Positions 36,501 to 46,369 of a stretch of 64,000 nt of DNA are shown piece after piece (positions within the stretch are counted from its first letter, which is position 1; each line of letters opens with the position of its first letter). The translations under genes and the position numbers were made by a program. The notes under the pieces are model-generated. The model did not search any database. It was not told where the DNA came from and saw only the letters and a list, made by a program, of their open reading frames with translations. Origin of the DNA: Saccharum officinarum (Eukaryota > Streptophyta > Magnoliopsida > Poales > Poaceae); contig CM036209.1 of NCBI GenBank assembly GCA_020631735.1, positions 4,129,451-4,193,450 of the forward strand, read 5' to 3'.

Positions 36501-37935
36501 ACTACCACTTTTTGCTGACACTGAATCTCTACCTGATTTTGCTTCATCCAGTCCATACCCAATATCACATCAATACCAGATGTCCTCAACACTATAGGAG
36601 TTATCTTAAACTCTACCCCCCTTAATACCATACTAATTGGAAGACAACGATTACTGGTTTGCATGGTACCTCCAGGTGAATTTACTAAGAGAGATTCTTT
36701 CATAGCTAGCATGGGTATACTATGCATTTTAACAAAAATGTTGGATATGAATGTATGAGATGCTCCAGAGTCAAAAAGAACAGTTGCAGGAATGGAATGT
36801 ACATTGAACGTACCAATCATAACTTCTGGTGCATCATGAACTGTATCAGAAGACACGTGATTCACCCTTCCAGTACCAGATTGCTTCTGGTTGCTCTTCT
36901 GGCTCTGAGGAGTCTGCTGATTCTGCTTCTCAGGACAATGGTAAGACATATGCCCCTCTTTACCACAGACAAAGCATCTAGTAGGAGTGCTGGGAGCACT
37001 ATTCTTCATGGGGGTAACATTGGAATTTCCAGTGCGAGGAGTCTGTTGCCCAGTCTGCTGATACTGTTGACGTTGTGGATATGATGAACGCTGTTGTGAC
37101 TGATTACCTTGCCAATTCTGGGACCATCTCTGATTCGGATTGCGATTCCATTGACTAACCGGTCCCTGAAACTTCTGATGAAAACCATGCTGAGAATTAG
37201 TGCGCTGACGGTTGTTGCTTCCTGAGCTTTGTACCTTCATCTTCCTCTTCCTGTCCATCTCTCTGCGCTCATTATCAAGCACAATAGCTTTATTTACCAG
37301 CTCTTGAAAACTAGCATAGTTGTTCCCCTTCAACTGCAAGCGAAGATCATAATAAATTCCCTTCAAGAAAAGACGCTGTCTGTCGCATCTTCTCTCACTT
37401 CATTAGGAGCATAGCGAGCCAACTGGGTAAATCTGTCATGATATTCACTAACGCTCATCTGTCCCATCCTAAGGTTTCTGAATTCTTCCTGCTTCAGCTC
37501 AATTATACCTTCAGGAATATGACGAGCTCGAAAATCTCTAACAAACTCATTCCAAGTGATAGGAGGAGCATTGTCAGGGCGTGCAGCTTGATACGACTCC
37601 CACCAAGTCTGAGCTGTCCCCTGTAACTGACCAGATGCATATAACACCTTCTCCATATCATTGCATTGAGCTATATTCAGCTGTTTCTCCACTGCCCTCA
37701 CCCAATCATCTGCCTCTAAAGGATCAGCAGCATGAGAAAACACTGGAGGGCGTCCCTTCAAAAATTCTCCACGCTTATCCCTCACTTGCACAGGCGGTGG
37801 TCCTCCTGCAGCGGGATTGTTCTGCATGTGCTGCATAAACATCTGCATCATCTGATTCTGAGTTTGCATGAGTTCCTCCATAGTAATGGGTATGTTAGCA
37901 CCTCCACGACCTCTGCCACGACCTCTGCCTGACAT
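33522..37935 (-). pseudogene. gag-pol polyprotein frame of chromovirus copy 2, two frame breaks
   Basis: Same start context (ATG at 37935), domain order and stop as copy 1. The frame breaks near 37382 (in gag) and near 36187 (at the start of the reverse transcriptase, after SSPW). At both places copy 1 has one more base in a C-run; conversely copy 2 reads through the position where copy 1 is broken. The part from 36191 to 33522 is an open 889-codon frame covering RT, RNase H, integrase and the chromodomain-like tail. The complementary breaks in homopolymers suggest sequencing indels as much as decay. Confidence 0.9.
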
Positions 37936-38640
37936 CTGTTTCCAAAAACACAGAAATTGAAATTCAGTACGATCCGAGATGATGTATTCAATAGATAAGC
38001 AAAATCTGATTTTTCTGGACAAGCTCCAATTTCAGCAACTCAGTAAAACTGTCATATCTCGAGCTACAGACGTCCAATTCAGATGATCTTTACATGGTTG
38101 GAAAGCTTTCAAAATTATCTACAACTTTTATTCACAACACTTTTTCTGATTCTGTCAATAAATTGGCCAAAAACTGAACTTAACCGAAACTGTTTCAGAA
38201 TTCCAGACTGTGCAGTAACTCCAACTTGGAACAGGTATATCTCTTAGCTCAGAATAGATATTAAAGTGATTCTTGTGAGGTTGGAAAGATATAGAAGTCT
38301 AATTATTCCCAGTAAAATTTCTTGAATTTCTCATGAACGAATTTTAAGTTATTTCTAAAACATCCCAGACTGATCCAAAAATCAGCAAAGGACAGAACTA
38401 AATTAACCTCATATTCAACTAATATATTTTGATCAAACTTAATATTCTTAACCATGGAACTTGTAGGCATGTCTACAAAACTCCAGCACACATTACAAAG
38501 ATCCAAATCACACATTATCATAATAACAATCCATCAATCACATAATTGTTCACACCACAAACTGACTCTTAAAACAATCCAAACTTAAAGTTAACTCGCA
38601 ACTACTATCGTTCCTATTACATAGGGATTTTTCCTATTGC

Positions 38641-39345
38641 CTAATTAAGCTTCTCATAAATCTTGGGACGACCTAACTCTGCCCTTAATTGGTCAATCTC
38701 CTTATAAGCTTGCTCCTTAAGTTCTTTTTCCTTCAGCAACTCATCCTTCAAATCCACCTCATGGAGAGCCAATTCTCGAGCTAATCCCACCGTAGCTTGT
38801 AAAGTCAAGGAGGAATCATCTGCAGGCGGCACGGTCCAAATACCCTTGTCATGTAAGAAACAAGGAAAATGCCGGAGTGCACCCTTTAACGTCTTGTCCG
38901 AGCGTAGACCATGGTAGTAAACAAATGCATTGAAAGCGACATCCTCCATGCTCATCTCCACAGTTGCCCGGCTCACTCTGGTAATGAACTTTGACTCCAC
39001 CTTAGGCTCCTTAGTGGTAAGATCCCTTTTCTTAACCCATAACTCCGTTTCCCAATAGGAATCCATCCATGGATGACTATACTCTGCACTACGGTACTCC
39101 AGCGTAGCTTCCCAGTCGTAGTAGTAGTTGTCCAAGGTTCTTGTCAACATGTCATGGAAGAAAGCATCAGCTTTAGGAACCATGATATGAAACTTCGTAG
39201 TCCATCCCATAACTACATTCTCCATTGGTGTATCACCAACTCTTGATTCAACATCAGATAGCTCTTGCTCACCATCTTCATACGGCTCCTGAGGTTTGAA
39301 ACGAGCAACGTACTGTGCAGCTGACAAACGGGGATGAGGAGGCAT
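38641..39345 (-). CDS. Extra ORF upstream of gag in chromovirus copy 2 (unknown function)
   Basis: This is the second copy of the 234-codon frame described for copy 1, in the same place between the primer binding site and gag. It is intact, with three amino-acid differences from copy 1 (A/V near residue 32, P/L near 113, I/M near 131). The frame is kept although the gag-pol frame of the same copy is broken twice. The C-terminal third is predicted by eye to be helical and charged. No family is recognised. Confidence 0.75.
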   Translation of the reverse strand: MPPHPRLSAAQYVARFKPQEPYEDGEQELSDVESRVGDTPMENVVMGWTTKFHIMVPKADAFFHDMLTRTLDNYYYDWEATLEYRSAEYSHPWMDSYWETELWVKKRDLTTKEPKVESKFITRVSRATVEMSMEDVAFNAFVYYHGLRSDKTLKGALRHFPCFLHDKGIWTVPPADDSSLTLQATVGLARELALHEVDLKDELLKEKELKEQAYKEIDQLRAELGRPKIYEKLN

Positions 39346-39515
39346 CTATAAAATTTAGACATAGATTAGATAGAATCAATGTATTTTCGCAATGGAATAA
39401 AGTAGAGGAAGCATAAAACTTTAGTAATTAACAAGGTGAAAAGAGGAAGCATGAATTAAATGGAGTATGGATGCTATTAACGACCATTCTAACTAGGCTT
39501 GCGTCCTACAGTCAA

Positions 39516-39531
39516 CACGGCTCTGATACCA
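39516..39531 (-). other. Primer binding site (initiator Met-tRNA), copy 2
   Basis: TGGTATCAGAGCCGTG on the minus strand three bases from the LTR, identical to copy 1. Confidence 0.85.
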
Positions 39532-39534
39532 ATC

Positions 39535-42386
39535 TGTCACACCCATTTTTAAGGACAAAAATAGGATGCATAAAAGACTCATGTGCGCCCCAGGAAACAG
39601 TCGCACACATAAGTTGACAAATTACAAAGTATCATCACAGTGCTTATTACATAACGAATAAATATTTAAGACATAATCTTGAATGATAGATAATAATAAC
39701 TAATAGTAATTCTTCAGCGGAAACTCCACACAGGGACACGGTTGACTGGTTGACACCAAGACTAGTACTCATTCCGATAATCTTCCTCTATATCTTCATC
39801 TGTTATGGTGGAAATAGCAAGGGTGAGTCCATGTCGAACTCCACAAATATAACATAGGGTTCATGAGGCTCAAAAAGGCTAGACACTGTTTAACTGCGTT
39901 TAGCTTTTTAATCATATATTAGCATTTGAGTAGCATCAAGATAAACCACTTCCCATTAAAGAACCAATGATCAATTGTAATAAGGATAATGAATAGCATT
40001 AACATGAGCATAATAATAATCAACAATAATTAAGCATGATATAACAATTATGATCAACTATTCCATAAGAATCCCCAAGGCCGCTCGTATCCGTGAGCAC
40101 GGCTAGTATACCAGTTTTTAACTCTGCGCAGAGGTGTACACTTTCACTGTAAGTCATGATTTCCAAATGAGTGGGGAGATCAAGCCCAAACACCCGAGAA
40201 CCATATAAAGCCACTCAAAAGTTCGTCTAACAAGTTAGGGCCATTAGATTTCACTCGGCAGGCAGATGTAGAACCCCCCTTCCCTGTGGCACAACAACCG
40301 CAGCCTATACACACTAGGCCAGGGGCTCGGACTACACCCAACATGGCAAGCCATTCTTACGCCATTTAAGGTAACCTCTAACAAGCTAGAAAAGGTCTCC
40401 TGAACAACTAAAGCCAGAGCCATATAGCCCTCACAGCTGTACTGTATATCCCGGTTATCACTTACAGATAAGTCCTTATGGAGAGAAACCAGAGCATCAA
40501 AATAATACACAAGCTCTAGCCCCCTTTTAACAACAATGAAATCATCTTAATAGTTGATTGCTTAATCCATTAATCAAATTACAAGATCATTGTTCTTAGT
40601 TTAAGCACTAGCAGTAGCTACCCATATGCATTCCCAAGGTTGACAAGGAATCAAGATAACAATCACTAAGTTATAATCTCTAAAGTTGTCAAGGTAAGCA
40701 CATGCATATGTATGACGATTTGATGTATAGGTAACAAGGATAGTCCTGTGTTATACTTGCCTTGATCAAAGCTCTCCAAGTGATACTGCTGACTTGGCTC
40801 AAAGTAATACTCCGAATCGTCCAAATACTGCTCACCTTCTATATTCGATCATCAACCAACAACACACATGCATCCAATCAAACATACACGAAGCAAACAA
40901 AGAGATATAATTAGAACAGTACACCAACAGTAGCAAAACAGTAATAAAAGCTTATAAAACTCTTCTACACGTTTCTACGATCATACAGACGCAAAGATCA
41001 CCAAATTCGGAGTTAAAACGTGAAAGTTATGAATTTTCTAAGATTTCCTATAGATAAATAAATACTTAATTATAACCTCGAAAAATAAATTATCAAAACT
41101 AACTGTACAACTACACTAACATGTAGAGCTCGCAAATACGAACCTAACGCAATTTGAACGGATCAAATCGGAGTTAAAACGAAGATTTTATGACCAAAAC
41201 AATCCTAGTGGCAAAACTGTAAATACCTGAAAACGTATTTTTGACTTATCCGGGAGAAAATACGCTTTCAAAACACGAAAACGTATTTCAGACAATACGC
41301 TAAGGACTGCGGGTTCTAATCTGAAAAAGTCTAGGGGCTCTTTATCAATTTTACCCGCGAAGGGTATCTTCTAATCTCGTGCGTCCATCTGAGAACGGAC
41401 GGCTCGTGTTCATCATCAAGTGCACAGTGAAAAATCCGGCCATCCCTATCAAGTCCGACCGGTGGCCGCCATTGCCGGCGCCATGAGCCCGCCGGAGAGC
41501 TTCGGCTCCGCCTTTTCCGACCACCATTCAACCCGCCATCAACTCAAATCGAAAGAGAAGGTAAACCCGATCTATCCTAGACGGTTTTGGTGAGCTATGA
41601 CCAACCGAGGAGAGAGCGCGGCAAGGAGAGGGACGGCGGCGCCATTGTTGGCCACGGTGAACTCCAAACCCGCGATTTAAAGCACAAAAACTTAAAAGAA
41701 GAGCATTGGGAGGGAGAGGAGAAGATGGCGAGCTCACCAATGCAAAGAAGAGAGGCACGGGATGAACAACAAGCTCCACCGATGGAAGGCAGCGAAGCCT
41801 AGGGTTCTCAACTCCCTAAGCTCGAGGTGACGGTGTTTGGCTCGGAGTTATGATAGGAAAAGAGAAGAGGGAAACACGGGTATACTTTTATAGCCCCAAA
41901 ACGTGACGACTATGGATGGAAATCCCAGATTACTCGGGTGGATTCGGTTGGGGACGAACTCGTCTCCGGCTCGGTCACGACGGGAAGGAAGGAGACGACT
42001 GACATCAGGGCCCCACCTGTCAGCGACCGAAAGAGAGGAAAGGCGCGCGCGGTCGGCTCGGCTGCTGGGCCGCTGCGGCGCTGGGCGAGCAGGCCTTCCG
42101 ACCCGACGGCCCAAGGGAGAGGAGGCCGGCCGAGCGGGCTTCCAGGCCGAATAGGTAAGAAGGTAAGTTGCTTTTCTTTTTTTTTTCCTTTTGTTTCTTT
42201 TCTTTTCTAATTTTCCAAAAGTATCTCAAATAAAATTTTCTAATCCAAAATGGAATAAAATAAATTCACACCACATAAAAGAAAAATGCAACAGCATGAA
42301 TGCAACACCAATATTTTTTTTTAAAATTTTAATTCCCTTTATCTAAATTATTTAAAATTCCTTATTCCTAAAATTTGGGTGTTACA
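39535..42386 (-). repeat. LTR 4 (5' LTR of copy 2)
   Basis: 2,852 bp, TG...CA. It shares diagnostic variants with LTR 1 (for example tgacgatttgatg, aagtccgaccgg, ggtctcctgaac). TATA box at 41885-41892. Confidence 0.92.
41885..41892 (-). promoter_or_regulatory. TATA box of LTR 4 (promoter of copy 2)
   Basis: TATAAAAG on the minus strand, same context as LTR 1. As the 5' LTR this would initiate the genomic RNA of copy 2. Confidence 0.6.
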
Positions 42387-42960
42387 CTCTTCCTCTTACG
42401 ATGGAGTAGGCCTTAGCACTACTACAGATTCAACTTGTACTACTCACAGTCAAGTCCAGTTTGTATAGGCAGTTGTCGCAACCGCCTCTACCCAATGTCA
42501 TCTAGAAATCAATTTCATTCTATAAGCCGTTGTTGTTTCCAACTGCCTCTAGAAATAATTTTGGTTGAGCTGCACCACTGCTTCTGAAGCTTGTACCCAC
42601 CAGCACAAGCTGTTCAGCGAGCTTGGGCCGTAGATGAGGCTTGGCAGTGCCCCCATTGATCCTCTTGGCAAAACAAGGAGGAAAAGGTGGTACCATGACC
42701 AAGACTTGTGGGGAAGAATATAATCTACATCGACCTACTTGGTGGGAATACATGTAGCACGCACTGAGGTACACCTAATCGCACTAGCTAAAGAGATGGC
42801 CCACCCACCTCATGAGCTCTAATGTGCGAGCTTCTATGGTACCCGTCGTAAACAAGACTTTCAGGGAACATATATATACAATTAACCCCGATCAACTTGC
42901 ATTGTGTCGGTATAACTTCACATATCATTAGCCGGCCACTATTATTCACTACTATAGAAA
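42387..42960. repeat. Repeat copy C, right part
   Basis: This continues copy C after the chromovirus block: 'gatggagtaggccttagcac', 'ctgcctctagaaataatttt', 'gcttggcagtgccccca', 'atggcccacccacctcatga', 'ggccacta'. It supplies the empty site for the CACTA insertion of copy A. Confidence 0.75.
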
Positions 42961-43009
42961 GTTTAATCACCGCCGGTTAATTATCTGACAACCGATAGTG
43001 ATATATATA

Positions 43010-43414
43010 TAACTCAACTATCATAAATATGTATTGACATTATCGTAAATTAGTATATAAAATTATAGTAAATGAAGGTGGCTACAGAATAACTTATTTT
43101 GTAGCTGGCTACTGAATATACTCTCCCTATATATATTTTGTAGTCACCTCCATTTACTATAATTTTATATACTAATTTACGATAATGTCAATACATATTT
43201 ACGATAGTTGAGTTACTATAACATATGGGGATATTTATCGTAACGTTGTAGTAAACCACTTAGTAAGGAGTTACGATAATCTCGTAAATTAATATAGTAA
43301 TTATCGTAACTCAAAGTGGCTACAGAATAAGTTATTTTGTAGCCAGCTACAGAGCAGTAGTTCTAGTGAGAGTATATTCAGTAGCCAGCTACAAAATAAG
43401 TTATTTTGTAGGCA

Positions 43415-43416
<2 letters not shown>
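43010..43416. repeat. Foldback/MITE-like elements, TAGCCAGCTA family
   Basis: Two or three arms of the family seen at 13150 lie head to head: 'ggtggctacagaataactta' followed by its inverted partner, then a near-full unit ending with 'gtggctacagaataagttat', then another left arm. 'tttacgataatgtcaatac' is mirrored by 'gtattgacattatcgtaaa'. Confidence 0.55.

Positions 43417-43473
<57 letters not shown>
43417..43473. repeat. (TA)n microsatellite
   Basis: About 28 TA dinucleotides. Confidence 0.95.
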
Positions 43474-43476
<3 letters not shown>

Positions 43477-43735
43477 AACTTTAGTGGTATTGACTTAGTG
43501 ATATATAAATGATATGAATCTTGGTATTGATGTAGTGATATAGTGTGTGCGTGCGTGTGTATGAATTTTGATATAGGAAAAAGCTAGATTGACTTTAGTG
43601 ATATGAATTTTGATATATCGACTTTAGTGATATATTGTATATATATGAATCTTGGTATATGAAAAATATTGACCTCAATGATAAGCATTTGGATATTTTG
43701 TATACATGAATTTTGATATATTGACTTTAGTGAGA
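43474..43735. repeat. Degenerate 'gactttagtgatat' tandem repeat
   Basis: Motifs 'gactttagtgatat' and 'tgaattttgatata' or 'tgaatcttggtat' recur five or more times at 40-70 base spacing, forming a decayed minisatellite between the microsatellite and the following pseudogene. Confidence 0.5.
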
Positions 43736-43739
43736 AGAG

Positions 43740-44721
43740 ATGGCTGGACGTCTCCCTCCATCGGAAAGAACAGGTTTTGGCGGCTATGTAAGTAGTGTGG
43801 GATTCTATCCAATATTGCCAGAGGTACCGCACAATAGTCAAGCATAGTGAGCAACAATATATGTTTTCAATAAATTAATATGTTTTCAATACGCTTGTAC
43901 AGATATATTTTCTTATACGTATATATATGTGATTCTTAAATGTACGTAGGTAATTGACCCGATCATTTGGTTTGAAGAGACACTCTCAAATTTCGATGTT
44001 GACAATATCAATGTTGAAAGCTTCGAAGTAGATAATGAACGATTCATCCAATATCGAATTGGCTTTTCCATCGCTAGGAGGCAGCGTAGTCATGAGGTTG
44101 TAGAAATCTAAGAGACTAGAATTAAGGCAACCCACAATATTAGTGCAGAAAAGTATGCTGTCATGGCGTGTTTAAATACGCTAGACCATATTGGATACAA
44201 TCTGCCTACATGTTCCTACATGAAGATACAAGCTATAAATGTGGGCCTCCTTCGTGATGTTTCGGGCTTTTGTGCAAGGAATACTTAAAACAACCAAAAT
44301 GATGTGGTAAAGTCAAAGTGGATCTCATAGCTTTTATCCAGATTTGTTGTTATGTTGATATACTTGGTTCTCATATCCATTTTTTTGTCCACACTTACAG
44401 GTTGAGGACTATGACTTAACCTATGCAGGCTGCAGCTTTGAAGCCATTCTAAACCAGACAATGCATCGATTGGGTTATGATTGGAAATATGCCGATGAAT
44501 GGCCAACACTCAATACAGAAGGATTTCAGGCAAAGCTGCTTGTGACTAAGAGGGGATCTGACCCACCGACTTCTCGACCACCGCTAATCGTCATTAGTAG
44601 ACCATGTGCTCGTACTTGTGAACCAAGAGAGAGTGCACTACTTAATGCGTTGCTCTATGTCAATGATATTTTAAGGTACCACATCGGTGACCTACAGTTC
44701 ACCGATTTCATAATAATATGA
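43740..44721 (+). pseudogene. Three-exon gene of unknown function, broken
   Basis: Exon 1 (43740-43787) encodes MAGRLPPSERTGFGGY and ends at GTAAGT. Exon 2 (43950 to about 44305) starts VIDPIIWFEETLSNFDVD, in phase after a tacgtag acceptor. Exon 3 (44401-44721) follows acttacag and encodes VEDYDLTYAGCSFEAILNQ through to FTDFIII and a stop. Exon 2 has two in-frame stop codons (TAA at 44109 and TAA near 44287), so the gene is broken or the model is wrong. The protein-like texture and consistent splice sites argue that it was once a real gene. I recognise no domain. Confidence 0.45.
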
Positions 44722-45373
44722 CGTGGTCAAACTTGGTGATCTACTTGTGCTTGCATGAACTTTGGTATGTACTCGAACATCTAGTTTGTAATAACTTGGT
44801 TTAAATTATATTATGGTTTGTATGAACTTGATGAATGTGAATGATCTCATTGTAATATACAGGCTCCTATTAGTTAGTTTCATTCTTATTTTTGGATGTA
44901 CAAAAGTAGCATATAATACATATACAAATAATATTTGCAATGAAAACAAATTGAATAAAAAAGAAAATGTAAAAGAAAAGAAAAGAAAAAGAAAAAAGAG
45001 ACATTTAGTCCTGGTTGGTTATACCAACTGGGACTGGATGTGGGCGCCCTCGGGCCTGGGCTGGAGACCCCTTTCCCGTTTACTCCCGGTTCGTCGGCCC
45101 GGGACTAAAGGGCGGGCCTTTAGTCCCGGATTCATAGACCCGGTTGGGAAACTGAATCCTAGTTCTGCACTAGTTCTACTCAAAACAACTTTTGTGGGTA
45201 GCTGGAGAAAAACTGGCTTTTCTTAGAATTAAAGCTGTTCCAAATAGGACATCAATCACTACTACTAGGAGTATTTGTATGGCTCAAACTTCTCTGCCAA
45301 GTGACTCTTGTGGGCAGCCAGAGAAAAACGGGCTTTTCTTAGAATTTAAGTTGTTCCAAATAGGAAGTTCAAT
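44722..45373. other. Repeat-rich intergenic stretch
   Basis: 45000-45170 contains 'tttagtcctggttggt', 'cccgggactaaag' and 'tttagtcccgg', the 'TTTAGTCCCGGTTGGT' motif common in grass DNA-transposon ends. 45225-45370 holds an imperfect direct duplication ('agaaaaac(t/g)ggcttttcttagaatt') about 120 bases apart. No gene. Confidence 0.5.
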
Positions 45374-46190
45374 CACTAGAGTATTTGTAGAGGCGATTGG
45401 GAAGCCCTCTATAGAGGTGCCCAGCCACCTCTACTTTTCCGCCTCACAAGTCATGTAATTTTTCGTGCAAAAAACGCGCCCTTCGTGGCCGCAGGGGGAT
45501 CGAACCCGCGACCTGCAGCCTTATGCATACGTCCTCTAACCATTCCATCCATAAGTTACTTGTGTCCATATGTGATTTACATTTCTCTCGTATGATCTTC
45601 ATACGATTTTTAAATGAGAATTTAGGACCCTAAACGAATTCAAATGCAAAAGTTTTCAGCTACAAAGTTGTTGATATCGTCGAGAACTACAACTTTGGTT
45701 TTGGTCATTTCTCCATCCGTAGTCGTTTAAAAATTTTGAATTTTAAATGTGGGAAATTCAAACGTAATTCTTTTTTCAAATGAAAAAGTTGTCAACTACA
45801 AAATTGTATGACTCTTTTAGATCTAGAACTTTGGGTTTAGTCATTTCTCCATCCGAGATCATCTGAAAAATTCAAATTTTACTGTCATGCACCTATTTTT
45901 AGAAACAACTCTAGATCTAGCCACCTCTGCAAATCGATTTTTAGATGCGGTATTACAACCAGTCGTATTTAGAAATCTATTTGTAGAGCCAGCTGCATCT
46001 AGAGTTGCCTCTAAAAATAGGGGCATTTGTAAAGGCGGCTGAAAATAGCAGTCGCCTCTATAAATACATTTCTAGAGGTGGCTCGATTTGGACCGATTCG
46101 TAGAGACGACGGTAGATTGAGCCACCTCTATTAAAAAAAAGGAGGCGTTGCTAAAAAATCAAATCTGCGGTAGCGAGTAATACTCAAGTG
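45374..46190. mobile_element. CACTA-like fragment with tRNA-like and AAGTTGT repeats
   Basis: It begins CACTAGAGTATTTGTAGAGG and carries 'gaggcg...cctcta' motifs at both ends; a possible right end, CACTTGAGTATTACTCGC (minus strand), lies at 46190. No matching 3-bp target duplication was found. Inside are a tRNA-like segment (45482-45552) and repeats 'aaagtt(t/g)tcaactacaaa' like those at 54940-55650, in inverse order. No coding is visible. Confidence 0.45.
45482..45552 (-). other. tRNA-like segment inside a transposon
   Basis: On the minus strand it reads GGAATGGTTAGAGGACG, then GGTCGCGGGTTCGATCCCCC, resembling the A box and B box (T arm) of a tRNA. The D and anticodon arms do not pair well, so it is not called as a tRNA gene. 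A similar segment lies at 55735-55805 in the same kind of context. Confidence 0.5.
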
Positions 46191-46369
46191 TTGAATGTAA
46201 AAAGGCAATTTTACAAAGATGGATGCTTTAAGTGAAGAACTATAGTGATGAATGTGAAAAAAGCAATAATGTTACCGTCAAAATATAGTACACACAGCCA
46301 CCCATAGACCGGAGGCGGTCCATACATATGCTAATTATAAGTTTCACAGAAAGCAAAATAGAGATAACA

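Larger units (their letters stand above)
30636..42386 (-). mobile_element. Ty3/gypsy chromovirus copy 2 (Tekay/Del-like), full length
   Basis: 3' LTR 30636-33476, internal region 33477-39534, 5' LTR 39535-42386; total about 11.75 kb. Structure and sequence are almost identical to copy 1. The right flank (ctcttcctctt) continues repeat copy C, while the left flank ends gaccttaac; there is no 5-bp target duplication between them. Confidence 0.92.
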
